Assembly (NCBI GenBank): GCA_964355015.1
Contig: CAYHCE010000032.1
Location: 1-36,840 of the forward strand
Direction: 5' to 3'
Source of the DNA: CAYHCE01 sp964355015
GTDB lineage: Bacteria; Cyanobacteriota; Cyanobacteriia; PCC-6307; Cyanobiaceae
Length of the DNA: 36,840 bases
The translations under genes were made by a program, and so were the position numbers. The notes under the pieces are model-generated. The model was not told the DNA's origin and searched no databases. It saw only the letters and a list, made by a program, of their open reading frames with translations. The stretch's first letter is position 1. Each line of letters opens with the position of its first letter. Shown here piece after piece: positions 16,246 to 23,280 of this stretch.

Positions 16246-17877
16246 ATGGATGATCTGATCTACCTCTCGAAAGTCGTCATTCTGCTGGTGATGCTGGTGG
16301 TGGCCTTCGTGGCGATCGACCTCTCGGTCAGGCTCGGGCGCCTGACCACGCCACTGGCGGCCAGGCTGGCCCAGCTCCACCAGGACGACTCGGAGGCTCC
16401 GGAGCTGGGCCATCGGCTGGAGCGCATCAAGAATCGCTACATTGCGCTTCTTTCACATGTCGATCAGGTCGATACGGCCGAGTTCAGTGCCGGCGAGATC
16501 GAGACGATCTATCTGCCCTTTTTCATGCGTGAGATCACAGCCGCGGCGGCCCAGAGCTGGCTGAGGCAGGCCCCGGGCATCCTGATCTCGCTGGGCCTTC
16601 TGGGTACCTTTGCCGGCCTGACCGCCGGTCTGAGCGAGATTGCTGGGGCCTTGGGGAAGGATGCCAGCACGACTGACACGATTGCTGCACTTTCGGGGAT
16701 TGTGGCCCCCATGGGGGCCGCCTTTCAGACGAGCCTCCTGGGTCTGTTTCTGAGTCTGCTGGTTCTGATCTGGACGCAGATCGTTGGCACCAGGAACTGC
16801 CTCGAGCGCTGTGAAGCCTTGTTGAGCAGCTGGCTGGAAACCGTGCTTCCGCAGCAGCTCGGCAGCAAGGTGATGGCTCCCTTGCGCCAATCTATCCAGG
16901 ATCTGAATACTTCCGCCCACGAACTTCCCGGGGCCATCTACTCAGCCGTAGAAACGGCCATGCAGGTAGCCTTCGCAGCCAAGCTCAATCAGATCTTCGA
17001 CCTCAACACCACCCTCACGGCGCAGGCACAGATTGCCGTTCGCCAGCTTGGGGCCGTGGCCAGCGCCTTCAACGAGAGTGGACAGGATTTTGTGCAGGCC
17101 GCTCAGGCCTTTCGCGACACCGACTTCGCAACGACGCTGCAGCAATCGGTGCAGAGCCTGCAGGAATCCCGTGAGCAGATCACAGCCAGCACAGATGGTC
17201 TCAGCGCCCGTCTTGTCGATGTGCGCGATTCGTTGATGGCCACCCAGGCCGAGTGGAAACTGCTCGCCAAGACGGCGGAGGTCGAACTGCAGACCTGCCG
17301 CCTTGCCAGTCAACAGATTCAGCATGAGATTGGTGCGCTGCAGCAGGCCACGAAGTCTCTGGAACAGGGCAGCCAGTCAGCGACGGAATCGACCAAGCAG
17401 CTCAAGGAAGCCCGCCTGGAGGTCATGCGCGATCGCAAGCTGGCGCTGGAGGTCGCCGAATCTGTCCGCAGTCGCCTGGCCACCGATGCATCGGTGGCCG
17501 AGAGCTGCCAGGTGTTCGCTGATGGCTTGGAGACCGCTCTCAGCAACTGGAACCGCAATGTCGTGCGTCTCGATGAGCTCACCAGTGCCTTCGTGACCAC
17601 GGTGCAGAACGCGAAGATCGAGGATGAGGCCGTGCTGGCCGAGCGCAGCAAGCATGCCCGCGAGACGATCGAGCAGCTGCGCAACCAGCTTCAGGGGGAT
17701 CTTGGCGCCGCCATTGAGACCCAACGAGCCGCGCTGGACCAGCTCAGTGAACCGGCCCATGCCGCCCAGAGCCTCAGCCAGGAGCTGCTCCAGCAACTCC
17801 TGGCTCTGCAGTCCCGCCTTCTCAGCCTGGATTCCCTCGCACGGCAGAACGGTCGTGGCGTTGAGGGAAACCGCTGA
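16246..17877 (+). CDS. MotA/ExbB/ZorA-like protein with long helical tail
   Basis: This 543-residue protein has three membrane helices, at about 8-28, 108-130 and 150-180. The second and third contain LISLGLLGTFAGLTAGL and GAAFQTSLLGLFLSLLVLIW, the pattern of MotA/TolQ/ExbB proton-channel subunits; LGTFxGL is especially like ZorA of Zorya defence systems. After the third helix come about 360 residues of almost uninterrupted predicted helix rich in Gln, Glu and Ala, as in the ZorA cytoplasmic tail. It is followed two bases later by the MotB-like gene, so the pair should form an ion-driven stator-like complex. No signal for flagella or Tol genes is nearby, which favours a Zorya-like or novel motor over MotA or TolQ. 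Confidence 0.85.
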   Translation: MDDLIYLSKVVILLVMLVVAFVAIDLSVRLGRLTTPLAARLAQLHQDDSEAPELGHRLERIKNRYIALLSHVDQVDTAEFSAGEIETIYLPFFMREITAAAAQSWLRQAPGILISLGLLGTFAGLTAGLSEIAGALGKDASTTDTIAALSGIVAPMGAAFQTSLLGLFLSLLVLIWTQIVGTRNCLERCEALLSSWLETVLPQQLGSKVMAPLRQSIQDLNTSAHELPGAIYSAVETAMQVAFAAKLNQIFDLNTTLTAQAQIAVRQLGAVASAFNESGQDFVQAAQAFRDTDFATTLQQSVQSLQESREQITASTDGLSARLVDVRDSLMATQAEWKLLAKTAEVELQTCRLASQQIQHEIGALQQATKSLEQGSQSATESTKQLKEARLEVMRDRKLALEVAESVRSRLATDASVAESCQVFADGLETALSNWNRNVVRLDELTSAFVTTVQNAKIEDEAVLAERSKHARETIEQLRNQLQGDLGAAIETQRAALDQLSEPAHAAQSLSQELLQQLLALQSRLLSLDSLARQNGRGVEGNR

Positions 17878-17879
17878 AG

Positions 17880-18482
17880 ATGGCCCGCTCCAGTCGACGC
17901 TCCCGCGCCAGCGACACCAATTACTGGATCGGTTACACCGATCTGCTCAGCAACAGCCTCCTGATCCTGCTGCTGACGGTGGCCATCTCGGCGCTGGCCC
18001 GTGCCAGTAACGAGAAACCACCCTTGCTCCGCTTGACGGAACAGGAGTCGTTTCGCTTCACCACCGGCAGCTATGCACTCAGCCCTGAATTCAGGAGGGC
18101 CCTGGATCAGCGCGTGCCTGAGATCCGCCAGACCCTCTCGAAGTACCGGATCGACAGCGTTGAGGTCATCGGCCACACCGATGGCCAGCCGTCGCCAGGG
18201 AGGAGCAACCTGGATCTGCTGATGCCGAAGGCGGGTCGTTCGCCGGCCCTCAGCGGTTACCTGGCTGGCTCGAACACGGATCTGGGGCTGCTCAGAGCCC
18301 TGGCGGTGGCCAATTACCTCAGGGTCAGGCTTGATCCCGATGGAATGAATGGGTTGGTCTTCCGCCCTTATTCCGCCGGTAGCCTGATCGGGGCGGATGG
18401 TCGTTATGCCCCTGCCGATGCACGGGATCGTGCCGATCGGCGCCGCATTGAGCTGCGGTTCACGCGTCAGGAGGAACGTTGA
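17880..18482 (+). CDS. MotB/ZorB-like protein with OmpA peptidoglycan-binding domain
   Basis: This 200-residue protein has one N-terminal membrane helix (about 17-40) that begins YTDLLSNSLLILLL; Asp21 sits where MotB and ZorB keep the proton-carrying aspartate. The OmpA-like domain follows (about 60-197): FTTGSYALSPEF, VEVIGHTDGQP, then LLRALAVANYLRV and ADRRRIELRF, which are the usual peptidoglycan-binding motifs. It starts two bases after the MotA-like stop, and an AGGAA precedes the next gene. The product should anchor the ion channel to the wall. The domain call is firm; assignment to ZorB rather than to another MotB relative is inference. Confidence 0.87.
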   Translation: MARSSRRSRASDTNYWIGYTDLLSNSLLILLLTVAISALARASNEKPPLLRLTEQESFRFTTGSYALSPEFRRALDQRVPEIRQTLSKYRIDSVEVIGHTDGQPSPGRSNLDLLMPKAGRSPALSGYLAGSNTDLGLLRALAVANYLRVRLDPDGMNGLVFRPYSAGSLIGADGRYAPADARDRADRRRIELRFTRQEER

Positions 18483-18483
18483 G

Positions 18484-19152
18484 ATGGATGCCATGACCTC
18501 ACCGCTCGAACGCCTGCTGAAACTGGAGCGTGACATCGAGCAGCTTCAGGCCCTCAGTGTCCAGCCCGCTCCACCTCAGGGACCGCTCGGCGAACCCTCA
18601 GCCCGTATGCCCTGGCCCGTCGATGAACTGTTGCTCACTCGACTGGTGCGCCGCTCGCCCCAGGCCTTGGCTGCCTACCAGGCTCCGGCGCAGCTCACAG
18701 CCACGGCTCAGCGGGGCCTACGCCTGACAGTGGCCGAGACAGATTCGGCGTTTCAGTTCTGCGAGCTCACGGGTGGCGATGCCGTCGTCTGGGTTCAGGC
18801 CGATTCTCCGCCCTGGGTATGGCAAAGCGAGGCCTTCCACCAGATCTTCGCCACGCCCGAGGGGCTGGAGGGTTCACAGGATCTGGTGTTGCAATGCCTT
18901 CCGGTCTTCAAGCCGATTGTGCGAGGCCATCAGTGGACACTGTTCAGTCCAGGTGAAATGGTGCCCCGCCATCGCCCCTTTCCTGAGCAGGAGAAGCAGG
19001 GGATGCTCTTGCGCCGGCTGGAGACCTTGGAGCGATTGGTGAACCAACAGATGGCCAGGCGGGAGATGGAAATCAACGAGATCCGCATGCAGTTGCGTGT
19101 CCAGCAGGACCAGCTCAACCGCCTCCTGCGTCTCTCGGAGCATCAGCCATGA
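18484..19152 (+). CDS. Soluble protein with two coiled coils and a central beta domain
   Basis: ATG 18484 follows the stop of the ZorB-like gene by one base, with AGGAACG just upstream; MTSPLE at 18493 is an alternative start. The 222-residue product has an N-terminal helix (LERLLKLERDIEQLQ), a central region (about 40-165) with VVWVQADSPPWVWQ, LPVFKPIVRGHQWTLFSPGE, and a C-terminal coiled coil (about 170-220). The central part follows the same pattern as the C-terminal domains at 14368 and 15359: a strand with a hydrophobic run, a helix, then a Trp-containing strand and a Gly turn. No known family is recognised. It overlaps the next start by four bases, so translation is likely coupled. Confidence 0.72.
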   Translation: MDAMTSPLERLLKLERDIEQLQALSVQPAPPQGPLGEPSARMPWPVDELLLTRLVRRSPQALAAYQAPAQLTATAQRGLRLTVAETDSAFQFCELTGGDAVVWVQADSPPWVWQSEAFHQIFATPEGLEGSQDLVLQCLPVFKPIVRGHQWTLFSPGEMVPRHRPFPEQEKQGMLLRRLETLERLVNQQMARREMEINEIRMQLRVQQDQLNRLLRLSEHQP

Positions 19153-19691
19153 GCCAAAACGAGCACCGGGTGGATCCCGAGGACATCGCCGCACGTGCTG
19201 AAGAGCTGCTCCTTGAGCTTGATGAGTCAACGCCCCAACCATCATCGCCACCGCTGGATGCATCCGAACCAGGCAGTCCACCTGGCCGCAACAGCAGGCC
19301 GCCAGTGCCTTCTCCCAGCCCCACAGAGCCTGCGAGCCGCATTCCACCAACCACCGCGACGCATGCGGGGCTCCCCTTGTCCTTTCTGCTGGGCTCCATG
19401 ACGGGGTTCGTTGTGATGGTGCGGTTGGTCGCCTCCCTGAACCGGACCGCTTCGACCACCAGTGGTTCCTCATCTCCAGGAAGGGATCTCGCGCCTGCTG
19501 CCAAGGGCCACCGCGAGACATCCATCGCCCCGGAAAACGCCTCGACCGCCAGGAGCACCTGTGGTAACGGTATCGGTTGGCTCGTCATTGGGCCGGCCGC
19601 CGAAGACCTCCGTCTCACTATCCGCCGGGACTATTGCGCGGATGGCTACATCACCCGCAGGCCAGCTCCAGGTGGCGAGCTACCGAAATGA
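19149..19691 (+). CDS. Membrane protein, N-terminal part of a probably frameshifted gene
   Basis: ATG 19149 overlaps the previous stop (ATGA). The product begins with an amphipathic helix (DIAARAEELLLEL), a proline-rich linker (31-70) and one membrane helix, LPLSFLLGSMTGFVVMV (about 76-92). After about residue 135 the frame loses any sensible pattern and ends at 19691, while the +1 frame gains one: VVTVSVGSSLG, then GQLQVASYRN. The break is near 19555-19565. The two frames were probably one protein (membrane helix, linker, SPOR-like segment and C-terminal domain). Whether the shift is decay, sequencing error or programmed cannot be told. Confidence 0.6.
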   Translation: MSQNEHRVDPEDIAARAEELLLELDESTPQPSSPPLDASEPGSPPGRNSRPPVPSPSPTEPASRIPPTTATHAGLPLSFLLGSMTGFVVMVRLVASLNRTASTTSGSSSPGRDLAPAAKGHRETSIAPENASTARSTCGNGIGWLVIGPAAEDLRLTIRRDYCADGYITRRPAPGGELPK

Positions 19692-20115
19692 ATCGGATGC
19701 TCGAGCACTCGCTGGGACCATCTCCCAACGGACCGGCAGATCTTTCTCAGTCCAGGCCGCGCCTGAATCTCAGCAAGAGAATGACGAGTCGGGTGGCTCA
19801 GGGATGTCTCGCACAGAGATGGCATTACCACCGCGAGAGACCTCCAGCGCCTCCACTTCAGCAAGCCCCAGACAAGGGTCAGCCGGGCAGCTCGGCACCA
19901 CCCGCAGCTACCGCGATGACAGCTCCAGGGAACTGCCCTGCCAGGCCAGTGCCCTGACCAACAGCAACGGCCAGGTGGAGATCCTCAGCAAGGATGGGCA
20001 GGGAAGAGCCGATCGCAAGCTCGGTCGCTTCTCGCGGCGGAGCGACGGAGTGGAGGTGGTGAGCAGCCTCGGCAGCGTCACCGTCCTGGCCGGGCTGGAT
20101 CCGGTTGAGAACTGA
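19642..20115 (+). CDS. SPOR-like segment and C-terminal domain, downstream part of the frameshifted gene
   Basis: The frame is open from before 19462; ATG 19642 (MATSPAGQLQV) is the first good internal start. The protein carries GQLQVASYRNESDARALAG, a strand-helix pattern similar to a SPOR half-domain, a low-complexity Ser/Gly linker, and a C-terminal segment with RKLGRFSRRSDGVEVV and VTVLAGLDPVEN. That last segment matches the C-terminus of the serine protease at 33851 (TFRRAGDGVVVR, IAVIPGLDPVLN). The gene is probably the second half of that starting at 19149. If made alone it would lack a membrane anchor. Confidence 0.55.
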   Translation: MATSPAGQLQVASYRNESDARALAGTISQRTGRSFSVQAAPESQQENDESGGSGMSRTEMALPPRETSSASTSASPRQGSAGQLGTTRSYRDDSSRELPCQASALTNSNGQVEILSKDGQGRADRKLGRFSRRSDGVEVVSSLGSVTVLAGLDPVEN

Positions 20116-20176
20116 GCTGTGGTGCCTGGGCGGGAGCCTCACTGAACGGGCCGCCGCCGCTGGTGATCGCTGCCTG

Positions 20177-20437
20177 CTAGAGGCCCGCCTTGCGGCGACC
20201 CCGCCACATCCCTGCCGCATAGCCGATCGCCGGCAACAGCATGTAGGGCCTGAGGAGCAGCACCAGCACCAGGGCGAGCCCCACCAGCCAGGGCAGAAGC
20301 AGCAGGCCCCCGAAGGCCAGCTGGGTGGTGCGGGATCGCCGCGCCAGCGTGCCCGAGCGCTGCACCAGTCGTGGCACGCTCTTGCCCAGCCCGTAGCCCA
20401 GCAGGACGGTGAGAACGGTGAGCAGGATCACGCCCAT
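20177..20437 (-). CDS. Small membrane protein, function unknown
   Basis: This 86-residue minus-strand ORF has an N-terminal hydrophobic helix (VILLTVLTVLLGYGLG) and a second long hydrophobic region (GGLLLLPWLVGLALVLVLLLRPYMLLPA), separated by a basic loop, and ends in a basic tail. Composition is typical of short picocyanobacterial membrane proteins. No clear ribosome site precedes ATG 20437. It converges on the cluster's last gene. Confidence 0.5.
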   Translation of the reverse strand: MGVILLTVLTVLLGYGLGKSVPRLVQRSGTLARRSRTTQLAFGGLLLLPWLVGLALVLVLLLRPYMLLPAIGYAAGMWRGRRKAGL

Positions 20438-20520
20438 GGCGGGGAGGCAGCCATGGGGAGTCTGCTTCCGGATGGATCATTGACGCGGGGCGGCTCCTGC
20501 AGACCGACGCTGCTACCGGT

Positions 20521-20904
20521 TCATGACGTTCCACACCGCCATCGCCGCCTGGTGGTGGCCGGGATCGGTGGGTGGAGTCGCTGCCTGGCAGCTGGAACAC
20601 CTCGGCGGCGGGAGACAGAAGGAGGGAGGGTGAAACAGAACTCAGAACCAGCCGTCGGCGCCAGCGCTCCACAAGGCTTCCTGCGCCGCCTCGATGCAGC
20701 GGTTGGCCCTTCATCTGGTGTCGTCGCGTCGTGACGGCGGGAGCGCAGGAGGTAGGCCTCCAGGGTTTCCGGCGTCCCGATCATCGCGAGCAGGCCTGCG
20801 TCCCCCAGGGAGTTGGAAGAGAGGCCGTTGCCAGTGAAGTTGAAGCGCAGCGGGCTGAGAAGAGCGTCCCTCAGCAGCCTGTCGCCAGGGCCGCTGGTGG
20901 ACAT
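20521..20904 (-). CDS. Hypothetical protein, possibly with a shifted C-terminus
   Basis: The first 65 residues (including LSPLRFNFTGNGLSSNSLGD and ETLEAYLLRSRRH) read like a real protein, but from about residue 66 the sequence becomes arginine-rich and without pattern, which suggests a frameshift or a random extension. I recognise no family. Treat as a weak call. Confidence 0.3.
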   Translation of the reverse strand: MSTSGPGDRLLRDALLSPLRFNFTGNGLSSNSLGDAGLLAMIGTPETLEAYLLRSRRHDATTPDEGPTAASRRRRKPCGALAPTAGSEFCFTLPPSVSRRRGVPAARQRLHPPIPATTRRRWRCGTS

Positions 20905-21396
20905 GGCTCAGCGGTGGCAGCACCACGCTGGCAGGGAGATGAGCCGCTCCCTTGCCCGGTGACTGCGGCCGGGGGCTGATGGGCGCGGGCGAGCAGGCTC
21001 AGGAACGCCGTGGTTGACCTTCAGCGCTGAGCGTTGGGAAGGCCGGGGCGGGCACGGCAGGCGCGGCCCGATTCACCGCTGTTCCGGATGGTCACGCGGA
21101 TGGCTTCGGCAACAGAATCGTGGCCAAGGGAGTCTTACAGACTGACTGACTCGGCTGGCGGGTCTTGACCGGCTGAATCTGCTTGACACGCAACACCTCT
21201 TCGCCCTATCGATGCCGTCCTATTGAGCTGAGCGACGCCTGGCGCGATCGAGAGTGTGATCAGAATGCGAGAACTGAATTCCTTGATGACCCAGGTGCCC
21301 GTGCTGGTTCCAGCGGTATTGGATGATCCCGATACGCGCCACCGAGCCGCCAATGTCACAATGGATCGAGATCAGAACTGAAAGCCAGAAAGGATC
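20905..21396. other. Gap without a supported gene
   Basis: No ORF with sensible composition was found. A short GACT triplet repeat near 21139-21150 is the only regularity seen. Confidence 0.4.
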
Positions 21397-22164
21397 ATGA
21401 GCGCAACATTCGACAGAGAACTCACAACGGAATTGCAGGCGATCAAGGCTATCACGTTCGACGTGCAGGGCACCTGTGTTGATTTCTATCGTCCACTCCT
21501 CAGCATGGGCGAAAGCGTGAATCAGGCCAAGAAGCTGGCTATCGATTGAGCCAAGATGTCCTTTGAGTGGCGTGCCCATTATCGCAAAGTTCTTGATGAG
21601 GTGATATCGGGTCAGCGATCATGGATACCTGTTGACCGGATCTACCGTGAAACACTGGATGTGTTACTGGATAGCCACGGCCTTGCGACGACCTTTTCGA
21701 TCGCTGAGCGAGACGCACTCAACAGCATCTGGTCCAAGCTGGAACCATGGCCAGACAGCATCGAGGGACTGGGCCGACTTCGCCGTGATTACGTAGTCTC
21801 CACGCTGTCCAATGCGAGCATGGCGGCAATGGTCGCCATCGTGAAGCATGCGAAGCTTCCCTTCGACGCGCTGTTGACGGCAGAACTTGCCGGTAGTTAC
21901 AAGCCCGCTCCCGTTGTGTACCAGCTGGCAGTTGATTATCTCGGCTACCAACCGGATGAAATTCTCATGGTTGCCTGTCATAAATACGATCTTGAAGCCG
22001 CACACGCCTTCGGTATGCGCACGGCGTTCGTTGCCAGGCCGCTCGAATTCGGCCCCAGTGTTGCAACCGACCTGGCTCCTGAGAGCTGGATCGATCTGCA
22101 CGCCGAAAGCCTGCTTGAGCTCGAGGAGGCGCTGGGAGCTGCAAGGGGGGCCATCGCCCTCTGA
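21397..22164 (+). pseudogene. Haloacid dehalogenase (type II) gene with an in-frame TGA
   Basis: From ATG 21397 the frame reads AIKAITFDVQGTCVDFY, where Asp22 is the HAD nucleophile, but stops at codon 51 (TGA, 21547-21549). The same frame then continues unbroken to 22164: AKMSFEWRAHYRK, VVSTLSNAS (motif II), GSYKPAPVVYQ (motif III Lys) and MVACHKYDLEAAHAFG (motif IV Asp). In 2-haloacid dehalogenases and relatives a Trp commonly occurs just before this A-x-x-x-x-x-W stretch, so TGG to TGA is the simplest explanation. If it were intact, the enzyme would remove a halide from short haloacids or act on a phosphate ester. A restart at ATG 21556 would lack the nucleophile. Confidence 0.78.
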
Positions 22165-22645
22165 GCCACCCCCTCTGAATCCCGGCAGGAGACCCACACC
22201 CGCCGGGCGGGATCAACCGAGCTGCTGGAGCACCGCCTGCTGTCGCTCCACCTGATCCACGGCCGCCCAGCGGTGACAGCGGGGCCATCGGCTCAGGCCC
22301 ACCACTTCAGCGCCCGTCGATGGGGAAGGAGAGCGATGGCACGCATCAATCCGGAACATCATCAGGGGGGCTGGTGGTGCTGGCGGATTCGGAGAGCTCC
22401 GACCCAGGCTGCCGTCGCTGCAGGGGGTGGGCGGATGGAGCGGCGCGAAGCCATGTTGAAGTGAAGGCAACAGACTTTTCAAGGGTGAGAACGGCAGCAG
22501 CTGATGCATCGATTCCCGTGGATGGTCGCGGCTTAAGGATGGTGTTCCTGGCCTACTTTGCTGCCTTGGCAGGGATGCAAGTTGGGGTTGGACTTCGTGC
22601 TCAATGCTGGGCATGGCAGACTCGAACCATCATCCACATCTGCCC
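22165..22645. other. Gap without a supported gene
   Basis: No domain or well-formed ORF was recognised on either strand. A CCCGGC/GCCGGG inverted repeat near 22180-22206 after the dehalogenase stop could be a weak terminator. Confidence 0.4.
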
Positions 22646-22795
22646 ATGAAAAACCACAATGGCTCATCAACGTCAGCGTTGGCTGGTGTCCTGGTCGTCC
22701 TTGGTGTCATCGGTGGTCTGGCGCTGATGGGTTGGCTCACCATCGTGATGCTCGACCTCAAGCATCTGAACACCTCCGGTTTCACCCTGCCCTGA
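22646..22795 (+). CDS. Very small one-helix membrane protein
   Basis: ATG 22646 gives a 49-residue product with one membrane helix (LAGVLVVLGVIGGLALMGWLTIV) and short polar ends. A longer reading from 22604 adds a His-rich start that looks non-coding. The stop lies inside a hairpin at 22791-22810. No family is recognised. Confidence 0.45.
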   Translation: MKNHNGSSTSALAGVLVVLGVIGGLALMGWLTIVMLDLKHLNTSGFTLP

Positions 22796-22810
22796 CCATC
22801 GCCGGTCAGG
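22791..22810 (+). terminator. Hairpin overlapping the stop codon of the small membrane gene
   Basis: CCTGACC (22791-22797) and GGTCAGG (22804-22810) form a perfect seven-pair stem with a six-base loop. It has no T tract. It would fit an end for the 49-residue gene. Confidence 0.45.
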
Positions 22811-22904
22811 AGCGCCCTGCTGCCTGGCGGTCTGAAGCATGCCGATGGAGGGCACGGTGGGTTCCCTTCACCGGCCTGTTCAGGAAAACTTCCGTCCCAG
22901 GGCC

Positions 22905-22967
22905 TTCACCCGCATCACCCACGATCCAGCAGTGATGGGCGGCCAACCCTGCATCCGCCGGCTGCGC
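22905..22967 (+). pseudogene. DUF433 antitoxin-like remnant
   Basis: The frame reads FTRITHDPAVMGGQPCIRRLR, the highly recognisable DUF433 start (R-I-x-x-D-P-x-V-M-G-G-x-P-C-I-R). Similarity stops at once after 22967, 7 bases before the 58-bp repeat, so the gene has lost its C-terminal part. DUF433 proteins are often antitoxins paired with DUF5615 toxins; no partner is seen. Confidence 0.6.
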
Positions 22968-22974
22968 AACGGCA

Positions 22975-23032
22975 CGGTTTGCCGTACTGACACGGAAGTC
23001 AGGCGGATCCATCCATGAATCAGAGGCCTCGA
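22975..23032 (+). repeat. 58-bp direct repeat, copy 2
   Basis: This copy matches 6043-6100 in the same orientation (50 of 58 bases). It begins 7 bases after the DUF433 remnant breaks off and lies about 100 bases from the tRNA-Ser gene, so it may mark a recombination junction. Confidence 0.75.
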
Positions 23033-23134
23033 GATGTCAGGGGCCATAGCTGTCCAATCGAAAACATCCGCCTCACTCCGTGTCAGCCGACACCCACAGG
23101 CGGTAACACTTACTCAGGCAAAGAGCCTGATCAA

Positions 23135-23219
23135 CGGAGAGGGTGGGATTCGAACCCACGGAAGGTTTCCCTTCAAACGATTTCGAGTCGTTCGCTTTCG
23201 ACCACTCAGCCACCTCTCC
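23135..23219 (-). tRNA. tRNA-Ser (anticodon CGA)
   Basis: On the minus strand the sequence starts GGAGAGG and ends CCTCTCC, which pair as a seven-base acceptor stem, followed by the discriminator G typical of serine tRNAs (23135). The anticodon loop is CTCGAAA, giving anticodon CGA (reads UCG). There is a long variable arm (GAAGGGAAACCTTC) as expected for class II tRNA-Ser, and the T loop TTCGAAT is canonical. No CCA is encoded. It lies at the border between the degraded region and the core genes. Confidence 0.95.
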
Positions 23220-23280
23220 ACAGCCCGCCTGCCCGCGCCCGAGGACACCGCTGATGAGCCGATGCCACTGTAGGGATCGA

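Noticed and set aside
16246..18482. Flagellar MotAB or TolQR
   Set aside because: No flagellar or tolA/tolB/pal genes are nearby, and the 360-residue helical tail is not found in those families.
21547..21549. Selenocysteine at the TGA of the dehalogenase gene
   Set aside because: No selenocysteine insertion hairpin or selenoprotein genes are seen, and the family does not use Sec there; a Trp-to-stop mutation is simpler.
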